Of a DNA stretch of 64,000 nt, positions 38,566-49,261 are shown in pieces; positions within the stretch are counted from its first letter, which is position 1; the number at the start of each line of letters is the position of its first letter. Below the pieces are notes generated by a model. The model ran no database searches. It was not told where the DNA came from and saw nothing but the letters and a program-made list of their open reading frames with translations. The DNA is taken from assembly GCF_003073045.1 (NCBI RefSeq), contig NC_037593.1:12470735-12534734 (forward strand), written 5' to 3'. The stretch comes from Pomacea canaliculata (taxonomy: Eukaryota > Mollusca > Gastropoda > Architaenioglossa > Ampullariidae). Both the position numbers and the translations under genes were made by a program.

Positions 38566-38571
38566 AATAAA
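38566..38571 (+). other. Candidate distal polyadenylation signal of the Hippo kinase
   Basis: AATAAA with a downstream GTGTGTCTTATTT, a typical GU/U-rich element. Sequence match only. Confidence 0.35.
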
Positions 38572-38894
38572 GTGTGTCTTATTTAATATTGTGTTTTAAT
38601 GACCAAACTAGACAGTTGTGAAGAATGTATAGTAGGGTGTAGCATCATGCAATGAACTGTAACAGATCAACAGGCACATTTGGGTTTTTGTACAACCAGC
38701 TATGCTGAGTTAAAAAATTTATGGCAAAGAAATCTCCAATGAGCAGGACCCTTTTTTCTGCCCAAAAACATGCAAAAATCATGGGTTGTTTTTTTTAATT
38801 AGTGCTTACTTTTTTGTCAAGAGTTCAATATTTAACAACAGCAAAAAAAATTTAAAAAAAAAATAACAATCAGCTTCTGATTACATCTACATTG

Positions 38895-39335
38895 TTAGAC
38901 AATATAAACGGTACAGGTACCGGTTTTCGTTTCTAGTCGCTGTAAAGGAAAACCTTGCTTAGTGTTAAAGGATGGTATAAAGTTTCTTGACTTGATGACA
39001 GCTCGACTGTAACCATCCCTTGCATCCATCCCATAGACTGATTTTGATGCCTCACTCACTTGTCCTGACACGGAAGCGTTCGACACCTGTTAAGACTTGA
39101 CTGTCAGTGTAGTTCACTGCGCTGGATGAGAGTTACTGAGGCAGTGGGGAATACAACCAGAGAAGGAAGAGTTTAAAATAATTCTCTTCGTTGTCATGGA
39201 GGGATCCTTGGGTCTGTCACAGATAGCTGTAAAGGACGTTGCATTCCTCCGTCCACCGGCTTAGGACAACCTTGTCTTCGGAGACCAGGTGATCCTTGCT
39301 GTCTCAGATGGCGGATTATTTCTGCTTTTGTCCAT
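38895..39335 (-). mobile_element. Decayed RTE-like LINE fragment
   Basis: Minus-strand translation at about 39310-39200 gives DSKDHLVSEDKVVLSRWTEE and then CNVLYSYL, matching the endonuclease-RT linker of RTE elements (compare LSRWTEYCQDLYNYK in the large LINE). Downstream on the same strand, a 63-codon frame (39086-38895) contains IPSFNTKQGFPL, which may be a decayed RT segment, though this second part is weak. Confidence 0.55.
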
Positions 39336-40196
39336 TCGCCTGATAGGCTGAGGGGATCGGCTCTCCTTGATTTTGTTTCTGCGTTGTGTCATGTTTTTTT
39401 TTCTTTATGAAAGTAATTGATTCTTTATGTTTACAGGGGTTTATGCTGCGTTTTCTCCCCTCTTCTGTTTTGAAGCTGGTTTGCATATAACCTTCTGAGG
39501 TGTGAATTGATTTGGATGTGGATCCTGTTCAGCGCAATGAGCTTGCCTTTTGGCTGAAATATTACTCTATACAAATTAACTTATTATTATAATTACTAAA
39601 AAAATCAATGAATATCAATGAATCAAAAAATATCAACGAATTATATATTTTATTGCACTTAATCAGTACTCTTCATTGAACATGAATATTTCATACTTAA
39701 CTTTGTTAATACATGCATGTTTTTAAGAATTCAGTAATGCACAGAGGACTAATTTTCACTGGAACTCCACCTTATTCTCAAATTGCTCTTTACATTCATA
39801 CATATTAATTTTCTTTGTTTGCTTTAAGTGAAATATCAGATTGCCTTTGCACAATGACAATACCTGAACGCATCTAGCCTTCGCTGTACATCAATGTAAC
39901 AGTTACTGTACAGCGCAATGAGACATAAACTGATTGTTGATGTAAATATTGCACTATACAAGCAAACTTTATTATTAGCTGCCCTGTGTAACTTGACGAT
40001 CACGACTTGTTAGCGAGAAAAATGACATACACGTACGTCTATCATGATTTGTCATCAACACGACATCTATAATCAAGATTTTTACCTGTCTCCGACACAA
40101 TGTCCGCTTGTGATCACGATTTGTGATCTCTCTTCGTTATCATGACTTGCTGATTGTCGTGAAGTCACTTCGACATGACATCAGTTTGTTTACTAA
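39336..40196. other. Gene-free stretch before the GPCR pair
   Basis: AT-rich sequence with no recognised exon or repeat family. A loose repetition of CATGA/ACGACTTG/GTGATC words at 40000-40205 gives a degenerate, repeat-like look up to the stop codon of the receptor gene. Confidence 0.4.
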
Positions 40197-43100
40197 TCAC
40201 GACTTGTCACTGACTGACATTACGTCCCTCGACGACATCAGGCGCCGGCACTGCTGCCGGAAGCGCGCGCTGCAGAAGCTGTACACGATGGGGTTGGTGA
40301 CGCTGTTGATGAAGTAGGAGCGATGGGCCAGGTTGTACAGGTTCAGCCGCCAACCGGTCAGGTCCACGTCGATGGAGTGGTGCACGGCCCGCACGCACGT
40401 GATGGTGAGGTAAGGGAGGTAGCTGATGATGAAGATCGCCGTCAGCACGAACATCATCCAGGTGGTGCGCGCAGGGATCCGCTTTCTCGTGTGGCGCCGC
40501 CGCACGCCCGATGCCGACCTCGTGCTGCCATTGATGTTGTCGTTGTCGTCGACGCCGAAGGAGCGGAGGCGGCGGATGCTGCCGTTGACGAAGGCGCCGA
40601 AGCGAGACAGGGAGTCAGTTTTGCCGCCGCTTCCGCGCATGCTGCCACTGGGACTTGAGGAAACTGTGACAACAGACTTGCTCTTGGCCCTCCCTCCACT
40701 GGACGCCATTGTAGGAGACTCCGACCTCACTGATGACAAAGACTTTTGCTGTCCAGGCTCGGAACCAACGTCGCCTACGAAGTCGACCCGTGGACCTAGT
40801 CGACCTGTCTTGCCGGCTTCACTGCTTTTGTCTACTCTGAGTTCTGAGTTCATTTCTAAGCCATTTTCTTCTAAGTCTCTTTCTACGCATTTTTTCTTGT
40901 CCCTTTCAGTCCTGTCCGGGGATTCATCTCCTTGGAACGGTCCAAGCTGGAGAACACTACTGACTTCATCTCCAACAGGCACGTCACCTTCGCTGGATGA
41001 TCGAGTTCTTTCGATGTGTTTTAACCCCTTGCTGGAGTGATGAAAGCAGAGCAACTCTTCGGAGAGGCCGCGAGCTAGACTTTGCACACGGGTCTCGCGC
41101 AGTTGATTCTCTTCAGAGTCAGACTGAGGTTGGCTGCTCTTTGCTGGACCTGTAGGACTTTTACTCACACTTCCATTGAGCCTTCCGTCCTCATGGTGGG
41201 GGTTGTTATGGTGGTAGTGGTGGTGAAGTTTCTGGGTTTCTGATTCCGATTGCGTATCCGCCAACGACTCCATTTCCTCTTCGTGAGCTTTGGTGGGCGT
41301 GGCCTTGCCTTCGGAGCTGCGTCGCGTCTTCATCTTGTGCCGGCGCCTGAACTTCAGCCAGCTGGTCCGGGTGGGGCGATGGGCGTGGCTTTCGCTAGCA
41401 GAATGAGAAGGGGCGTGACTGTCCCCGTACCCGGAAGACACCGAAGGCCTCCTGTTGAACACTTCGTCGTCAGGGCCTGACGAAACCTCGTGCCGGTTAT
41501 CGACATGAACATGAGACCTCATCGAGGAACTCACTGAAGCTTCCGACATGGCCACGCTTTCAAAGCGCCCTCTCAAGCCAATAGCCTCGCTCTGACTAAA
41601 CACTGCCGACTGGCGCTTATGCTGCACTATCTTGTTCGCGATCGTGACGTAGGCCGTTGTCATAGTACCCACGCATGCGAAGAAGACCAGGGCAAGAATA
41701 ACGTTGTAGATAAGCTGGAATGGAGTATGGATGTATCTGTCGTCCACGGAGCAGGTGGAACCGTTGACATAGGGATTACCTAAGGAGACCAAAAATCCTG
41801 TTATAAAATGTTCAAAATGTTTTTGTGCTTCATAGTGTAAATACAAACTTTATTATGGATAGAGTCAATCTAGTTCCACGATCTAGGGCATCAATGTACT
41901 TATCTACCTTTTCCATTTGTACATTACTAGTTTCGTTTTTGGAAATAGTGTGATAATACCTTGGTATGAAAGTCATGAACACAGCTACCTAGGTTTTATG
42001 CTGAGAGAATACCCAGTTACTGAAATAATTACAGTAATTTAAATACTTAACTAATTGGCTGCATATTAGATATCATCGGGTTATATAGCCATTTATTTAA
42101 ATAAAATTGCTCATAACGACCCCAAAGAAAGTCTCCCTTTGCATTGCATTCGTCATGTCGAAAGATGAACTTTTTTTTGTGCTTACTTTTGACATATTTT
42201 CTTCCTGAGTGAATACTGGCTGGGGGGTGGAGTTACATTTTCATATTAGTCTCGTATATAAGATAAAATTACATTACAGTTGTCCATATAAAAATGTATA
42301 CAAACAGACGTATGCATGTATACCATATTTAATACATACACGCACTACACACCCGTCTTCATAGCTGTGACAATATTACAAACCTGTAGGGACAGTATGG
42401 CGACCATTGAGGACAACAAATGGAACTGCGATAACAAAGGCCACAGATACACACCAGAATACTGACCTCTTGACCTTAAAGAAAGGAAAACAAAACTGCT
42501 TTTAACAAGGAAAAATACGAAGACAACAACATATTCATGCATTTATTTATTTAAAATCTTGTAGCTTATCTTCACTACCACTCTTATTAGTATTGAGATT
42601 GTCTTTATTTTTCATCGATATTTTTACACGTGCAAACATCGCCGTCGCTGTTGTCACCATCACCATCTCCACCAACTTTATGCGACCTCTAAAGTCAGTC
42701 ACAATCCGCCACCACCACCACCACCTCCACTACCAGCTCTACTATCACCACAACTTACAGCTACATCTCGCAAACTGAACTCACCTCCTTCGGACTCAAC
42801 TGGTGCTTCAAAGGAAGACAAATCTTCTTACGGCGGTCAAGAGCCACAGCTACGAGAATAAAGCCAGAGGCGAGCGTGAGGAAAATGTTGGAGAACCTGA
42901 AAGTCCGGCACAGCCAGCGGTTGTTGAACGTTTTCGTGAAACGGATATCTGTTATCTCCCCTGGTATGGAGATCACGTTGAAAAGGAAGTCGAAGACGCT
43001 CATCGTCAGGATGTAGGTCCTGGTGGAGCTCGGCCGGAACCTCTTGTAGTATACGAGCAGAACCAGAAGATTACCCATACTGCCCGCGATGGCCTGGAGG

Positions 43101-43240
43101 CCCATGAACACCAAGGAGGGCAGAAGCTCCAAGGCCTCCTCATCCTCCTCACGATGCAATAAATCACGAGCATCTTTTTCTGACAAGCGTGTGCTGTTGG
43201 GGTCAGGTATAACTTCCATCAACAGAGGATAATAACCCAT
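40197..43240 (-). CDS. Rhodopsin-class GPCR with very long third intracellular loop
   Basis: A seven-transmembrane receptor, probably for a neuropeptide or amine; ligand unknown. Exons 43240-42785, 42474-42384 and 41779-40197 give 709 residues. TM1 ends GSMGNLLVLLVYYKRF, TM2 starts TYILTMSVFDFLFNV, the TM3 disulfide Cys is in WLCRTF and its ECL2 partner in GSTCSVDD. TM6 is MFVLTAIFIISYLPYL without the usual CWxP, and TM7 is SVTNPIVYSFCS with intact NPxxY. The TM3 end reads ALDRRKKICLPL, so DRY has become DRR. Loop ICL3 is about 370 residues, Ser/His/acidic-rich, and looks disordered. N-glycosylation is possible at NST near residue 15. It is a paralogue of the downstream receptor at 47-48.5 kb. 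Start chosen at the first Met; an in-frame Met8 is possible. Confidence 0.88.
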
Positions 43241-44487
43241 GATCTCGAGGAGAGAATGTTAGACACACTCGATGGAAAGTCTCCCGATCTGCAGACAGTT
43301 TCGTCAGGGTTTGAAGGGAATTCCAACACTTCCAGAGAGTTTTACAGTTGGTATAAAACATGCACAGGATCTCAGTTTTGAAAGGTCTGCAGAGAACCAT
43401 AAGGTCTTTGACCTTTGCGAGGTCTGCCGAGTACTCAGTGGTCACTGGTCAGCCATCAGTCCATGCGGAAGATTTTAAAGTCGACTTTTGTTGTCTTGGA
43501 TTGTCGGCAGCAGCGGATATCTCGGCAGGTTATTCAAATCTGAAACCGGAAGACGGAAAATGAACGCAAACCGCCAATCCACGATGCTCAGACAACCATT
43601 ATTAATTCCTGTATCAGTAATCATTACCCTAGTTGTAACTAGGTGATACTGCGCACGACACTCATGGACGAGACGTTAGCCGCCATTTCAGGGTTGAACA
43701 TTTCCTACACTCGAATATTTTGCTGTCTTAATATGGACACGTATATACCCCCCCCCCCAAACACACACACACACATACACACACATGCATGTTGTACGTA
43801 TACACGTACACGCAAGGAAGTCAATCTGATAAATATTTTTTCAAAGGTGTGTTTAAGTAACTTTTTGAAAGTTTTCTATGCTTATAGATCAGTTTATCAA
43901 CAAGATGAAAGACTTTTGGCACACCTGGCTTAACATGCTTAACATAAACACTCAGGGTAATTTTTCAGAGGTTTAAACACACTTTGGCTGAAAGGAGACA
44001 ATAAAACAATTTTTTCGCTGCTGCGGTTTTTGCTGGTGTTAGAAGCAGCACAGTGCGACTGCTAGGACACAGCAGCAATCCTACGGGAGGGTGGTGTGTC
44101 CACTTGATGAAGAGAGCTAGGAAGCAGAGGAAACCTAACAAACGCTCTTTCACACACACAGGATCTCCATGTATCATTAAAATGTAGTGGCTTTTAGTAC
44201 AGACCCTTACAGCGGAATCTCAAACTGTGCGATTTGTTTGCTTGAAGAGAAGAAATAAAGACATAAACACAAGCAGGGTCAGCGAATGATTTGCTGCTTA
44301 CAAAACTAACAAAACAAAACAGTATTTCTTGATACTGATTTAGACTAAAGATCTTGTGAAAGAGAGGATAGCAGCAATCGAGGAAATGCGTCCATCCTCT
44401 TCAGAACCTATTTGTGCTCTTGAAAAAATGCCCATCCAGAAATATGGAAAGGCTGTAAGGCTTTATTCGTTGTCTCAATGCACTTTA

Positions 44488-44764
44488 GTGACCCCCATAT
44501 CCGGGGGCAATAGGTTCCAAGACCCACGCAAATTGCGTAGAATACTGAACTCCGCAGATAGCAGCAACCAATACAAACAGCGACAACACTAGCCGAATAG
44601 AGGTGAATTCTGGAGTGGGACGAGGATTATGGGCATCTGGGTTGCCTATGGTAAGACCCGTTCTCTCTTGTCCAGTGTTTCCATTTTTTTTTTTTTAATT
44701 TCTTTTCATTTTTTAGGAGTGCGCTATATCACGAACATTGTCTAAAGATACGGGGGCATGGCTG
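44488..44764. mobile_element. Probable MITE, Tigger-like termini
   Basis: A roughly 277-bp stretch bounded by TA on both sides has related inverted ends: GTGACCCCCATATCC on the left and, reverse-complemented, CAGCCATGCCCCCGTATC on the right. Internal GGTTCCAAGACCCACGC and CTCCGCAGATAG resemble the ends of non-autonomous Tigger elements. No coding capacity. The ends match imperfectly, so this is tentative. Confidence 0.4.
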
Positions 44765-45794
44765 TACCTACATGCTTACATTTTCTCAAATATTTCCAAT
44801 TCAAAAATTAAAGATCACAATAGTTATTTCGCTTTATTGTTGTCAGAGATTTCGTCATAAATATTTGGAAAAAACTTAGGATGTAAAAAAAAACAAGACT
44901 TTGACAAAGCAATTCTTACTGTTCACGGTGTCGCGGACAGACAGTTCGCATCCAAGCTGTAAACATCCTTCAGGAAAAGCAGCCAGCCATGCACAGTCCC
45001 GTATCTACGATGAGCAGAAGGCAAAAGCTGCAGAGGGTCTGCCGTGACGCCGGCAGTCAGATCGTCAGAGGATGCACTTCCACCACTGGGGTCAAAGGGT
45101 CACATCCGAAGCCTATCACTGGAAGACTTTCTTCGGACCGCGAGCAGGTCAGGCACGTGAAAGGTTTGACGCTAACGGAAGACGGGACGTCACGATGACG
45201 AGTGGTGACATCTGAACCGAGGATGGTCAACGACAGACTTTAGTGATGCCGTCACCTATCAGACCGTTGGGGCTTTGTTTGTGTGTTTGGAGTCCGTTTT
45301 GGGTGTGTGTTTTAAAAAAAAGTCTGTTCCTCTAATAATAAACTTACATACGAACACATGTGTGTAGAGAGAAGTATGCCACAAACGCCATTGTCAATAA
45401 TGCGTTCGCGCGCGCACACGCACATACGAATAGTTTTGAGCAAAAAACAAATGATTGCTTGTGATCGCCTTCGTTGGAACAGATTTCAAGCTATATCCCA
45501 CATGTGCATTTGAAAGTGGAACATTACGCGCGTGCGCACGTACGCACACACTCAAGTATGATACAAGTCGTTCAAAAACTGTGGTGGCAATCAACAGCTG
45601 CTGCTGACCATCATGCTTGCTAATGACCCGGAGTGACAGTACTTCAGTCTCAGTGTGTGAGAGTCAAGATCACTGTCATTGTACCAGCAGGAAGACACAT
45701 CCTTCCTCTCTCCGTGCAGCGCCATTTGTTCCAGCAGATAAGCCCTGAGTGAGTGAGACCACGAGTCTGCGCGTGTGCACGTGCACGACCTTTT

Positions 45795-45885
45795 ACGTAT
45801 GTGTGTGTGTGCCTGCGTACGTGTGTCTGTGTGTGCGTGTGTCTGTGTGCGTGCGTGCGTGTGTGTGTGCTTGTGTGTGTGAAAG
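45795..45885. repeat. TG-rich dinucleotide/tetranucleotide tract
   Basis: Imperfect (TG)n interspersed with GCGTGCGT and CTGTGTGTG units. Confidence 0.85.
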
Positions 45886-46253
45886 AAATAGTTCAGTGCG
45901 CCACAACAGTCGTGGTACAGTCGTAGAAACAAAGGATAAATAAATACATTTCATGGATTAATAATCTGTTCGTGTAAGACATTGACTGCTGCAAAAGCAT
46001 CTTACATTAAAATATATCTGTTATTATTGACAAGTTAAATTGTCTGAATTCAAATATAGCAAGCGACAGAGCTGTCTTTGTACTACACTCACCTCTCTCT
46101 ATCCTTTAAAATATATATTATAGCATGTGATTCATTTTTAATTCTTGTATAAAGCTTGACAATGTAAAGCTCAGTACAATACACTTTTCCCCGAAAATTT
46201 GGGACAAAGAACAAAGACATAAAGCAAGAACAAAAATATCAGGATTGTTCATG

Positions 46254-46264
46254 GCTGCTGCTAC

Positions 46265-46320
<56 letters not shown>

Positions 46321-46327
46321 ATGATGC
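46254..46327. repeat. Compound trinucleotide tract (CTG)n(ATG)n
   Basis: About 14 CTG units run directly into about 9 ATG/GAT units. Not inside any recognised exon. Confidence 0.9.
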
Positions 46328-47005
46328 TCGCGGTATAATTATAATGCAGATATATATAACGCATTTCTCCACTGTACAGCAAATTCAATGAGCTTTACAA
46401 ATATTTTCGGAATACAGAGTACTTAAAGTAAACAAACAGATTAAAAAATGTATATAACACACATACTGACACTGACTAAAACATATCAGCAAGCAACCGG
46501 CTAGAGATACATTAACAGACATAAAAGATGGAAAATCTGCTTATGAAGCATGCCAGGGGTTCGTCAAGTAAAGATCTGGTAGACTTTACCTTTACTCTTA
46601 CCTTGTAAAGTTTCAGCCAACGAGAGAGGTGTGACAATACATAAGTGATGTTTGTTTTGTTCATCGTGATGTTTAAGTAGGTTCAGAAGGTAAAGGAAGT
46701 TTGTTTTCAGATAGAGTAAAAGAAATATTATTCCTGCACTTAGAGAATCATGAGAAAAAAATTGTACCTCAGAAGACCGTTTTAATATTATAATGGGCTT
46801 GGGGCAGTTATCGTAGGGGAGATAATTGTTTGGTCTGTTTCATTATAGTTTTATCTTTCTTATTCGATGCTTGTCTAGGATCATGAAAAATAAGACAATT
46901 TATTTAATGTCAGATGTTTGTACTCATCCCTTAAGGGAATGATACAGGAACGAGGACAGTGAACCCGGGATGACGAGCTGCGCACCATAAAAATTGTCGA
47001 GTCGA

Positions 47006-48520
47006 TTACTTGCCCTTGCCCGTTACAAGACTGCGACACTCCTGCCGAAATCTGGCGCTGCAGAAGCTGTAGACGAGCGAATTCACCGCACAGTTGAAGA
47101 AGTAGGAGCGGAGGGCGATGTTGTAGATGTTCAGCTCCCATCCCACCAACCCCTTTCCCACGTCATCAGACACCGCGCGTGCGATGATGATGAGGAGGTG
47201 CGGCAGGTAGTTGATGATGAAGACAGCGGTGAGGACAAACATCATCATCGTCGTGCTCTTCGGAATCTTCTTGATAGAAGTGGCTTTTGCGCGTTTGATT
47301 TGCTTCCCTTGCTTAACATCGGCTTGCGAAAAGGAGGAAGAACTCTTCTGACTCTGAACGGGTGTAGTCGACCTGTTCTCGGCAGCAACAGATGAATCAC
47401 GATTCTCAGATGGCTTCGCATTGATGGGACGAAGGTTTCGGTCGGTGCCATCGACTATCAGGAGCTGGACTTCTGCTTGAGGAAAGCACGGAACAAAGTG
47501 CGCGCGCCGCCGCTGCTGGGAGGACTGATGGCCGCCGGCTTGTAGAGAGTCCAGGGAAATCTCCTCGGAGTGAGCAGAGCTCGCCGGCAGCTCCGAGCTG
47601 GCCGATTCGTTCTTGGAACTGCTTGTCGTGTCACCAGTAGACGACGGCTTACGCCAGCCGCCGGGAGTCTTCAGACTGGCCTGTCCGGTGATGCTCTTCG
47701 AGCGCTTCCGGTGCTGCCAGAGCTGACGTCCGACCCCCACGTACGACACAACCATGATGGTCACACAGATAATGAAGGCGAGGGCCATCAGTGCGTTGTA
47801 AACCATCGGGAACGGCGTCGACACGAAAGCGTCGTCGATGGAGCACGTCACGCCCGTGACGTTCGTCACACCTGTGGGGATAGTGTGACGCCCGTTCAGC
47901 ACGGCGAACGGGATGGTGAGGGCGACGGCGACGCCAATGCAGACTGCCACAGAGACCGCGATCTGGCGAGGTGTCGCCTGCTTCTGCAGGGGTCGGCAGA
48001 TCTTGCAGTACCTGTCCCTCGCCACGGCCACTAACACAAAGGCGGAGACTAAGGTGAGAAAGCTGTTGATGAAGCGGCAGATGCGGCACAGCCAGGGCAA
48101 GTCAAAGGTGAAGGAAAACCGGATGTCGAGGATCTCTCCGGGAAGTGACATCACGTTGCCCAGCAGGTCGAAGACGCTCATGACCAGGATGTATGTGCGC
48201 GTGGCGCTGGGTTTGAACCTCTTGTAGTAGACCAGGAACACCATCGTGTTGCCCACCACGCCGAGGATCATCAGGAGGCTGATGTAGATCAACGTGGCCA
48301 ACATCGATCTCGCCATCTTTTTGTTCAGCTCATCAAAAAATTCATTGTCGATGACCTGCTCAAAGCTTGTGTTGACATAAAGAGCGGTTGTGGTCACAAT
48401 ATTGTCAGTCGGTCTGAAGTTGGAGTTGAGCATTTGCCCAATAGCTGAACTGAAGCTTTCAGCAGTAGTAATTTCAGGAGCTAGTAAATCACCCCCAAAA
48501 GCGACTTTCATGAACGCCAT
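47006..48520 (-). CDS. Rhodopsin-class GPCR, coding region without introns
   Basis: A complete 504-residue seven-transmembrane receptor, ligand unknown, paralogous to the receptor at 40-43 kb. TM1 ends GVVGNTMVFLVYYKRF, TM2 begins TYILVMSVFDLLGNVMS, TM3 ends VAVARDRYCKICRPL with an intact DRY, and the ECL2 Cys lies in GVTCSIDDAF. TM5 is MALAFIICVTIMVVSYVGVG, TM6 FVLTAVFIINYLPHL, TM7 NCAVNSLVYSFCS, where NPxxY has become NSLVY. ICL3 is about 130 residues, Ser-rich. N-glycosylation is possible at NTS near the N-terminus and at NVT in ECL2. Introns present in the paralogue, at positions equivalent to those around TM4 and ECL2, are absent here. Start is the first in-frame Met with an upstream in-frame stop. 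Confidence 0.9.
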   Translation of the reverse strand: MAFMKVAFGGDLLAPEITTAESFSSAIGQMLNSNFRPTDNIVTTTALYVNTSFEQVIDNEFFDELNKKMARSMLATLIYISLLMILGVVGNTMVFLVYYKRFKPSATRTYILVMSVFDLLGNVMSLPGEILDIRFSFTFDLPWLCRICRFINSFLTLVSAFVLVAVARDRYCKICRPLQKQATPRQIAVSVAVCIGVAVALTIPFAVLNGRHTIPTGVTNVTGVTCSIDDAFVSTPFPMVYNALMALAFIICVTIMVVSYVGVGRQLWQHRKRSKSITGQASLKTPGGWRKPSSTGDTTSSSKNESASSELPASSAHSEEISLDSLQAGGHQSSQQRRRAHFVPCFPQAEVQLLIVDGTDRNLRPINAKPSENRDSSVAAENRSTTPVQSQKSSSSFSQADVKQGKQIKRAKATSIKKIPKSTTMMMFVLTAVFIINYLPHLLIIIARAVSDDVGKGLVGWELNIYNIALRSYFFNCAVNSLVYSFCSARFRQECRSLVTGKGK

Positions 48521-48869
48521 ATTGCTGTTTTGTAATAAATTTTTTAAAAATTAAATAAAGGGCGAGGCTTTGGTTCTTCACAGAATGGTGCCAATATCTT
48601 GCATGCTTAAAGCAGAATGAAACAAAAATAACTTTAAACTGCAAGGCAGAATGGAAATTCAAGATTCCAGCAGAACATATGATGCGAGGTCATAGGTCAG
48701 GCTGTAGGGTGTGGCGAACTCAGCTCTGGACAAGCGTAGTCAAGTGGCACTACATTTGTCGTCTGTAAACATCAAGAAAAAAAATACAAAAAATGAAATT
48801 GAGAACAAAAGGAAACAAGTACAACATCAATGGCTATGATAACAGCTAAAATACGATGATTTAGATGTT

Positions 48870-49045
48870 GGTTACAGGATTACAGGAGAGATCACGTGAT
48901 TACAGGAGGGATTAAATGATTACAGAACTAATTATGTGATCACTATTACAGGACTGATTACAGGCTCGTTTAGAGGACTCACATCACACTTGGTTACATG
49001 ACTGATTGCATGATCACAGAAGGGATCACACTGATTATAGAGTTT
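48870..49045. repeat. Degenerate GATTACAGGA/TGATCACA repeat
   Basis: About eight to nine loosely repeated units of roughly 18-22 bp built from GATTACAGGAGRGATCACGT variants. Unit length drifts, so it looks like an old satellite-like tract. Confidence 0.6.
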
Positions 49046-49180
49046 ATTACGTTAAATACATCGAGTAACGACATAATGTTGCAGTAGTGAGCATGATGGC
49101 ACCTCTAAATAACATTTCAAAATTTATGCAATTTACTAGCTTACAGTAGAGTTTATACTAACTTTAAACGCTCCATATTT

Positions 49181-49181
49181 C

Positions 49182-49246
<65 letters not shown>

Positions 49247-49261
49247 TATTATTATTATTAT
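49181..49261. repeat. (ATT)n microsatellite
   Basis: About 26 near-perfect ATT units with one interruption near its end. Confidence 0.95.

Larger units (their letters stand above)
32221..38590 (+). other. Probable long 3' UTR of the Hippo kinase
   Basis: No coding exon was recognised in this 6.3 kb. Several AATAAA motifs occur (for example about 35487 and 37724), and the last clear one, GAAAAAATAAAGTGTGTC at 38562-38579, is followed by T-rich sequence. The assignment as one long 3' UTR is inference; some of the stretch may be intergenic. Confidence 0.35.
43241..47005. other. Intergenic region between the two GPCRs
   Basis: No coding exon was recognised. It should hold the promoter of the 40-43 kb receptor; a GCCGCCATTT element lies at about 43680. 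It also holds a probable small DNA transposon (44488-44764), a TG/GTGCG-rich tract at 45795-45885, a CTG/ATG tract at 46254-46327 and several short CA/TG runs. Confidence 0.5.
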
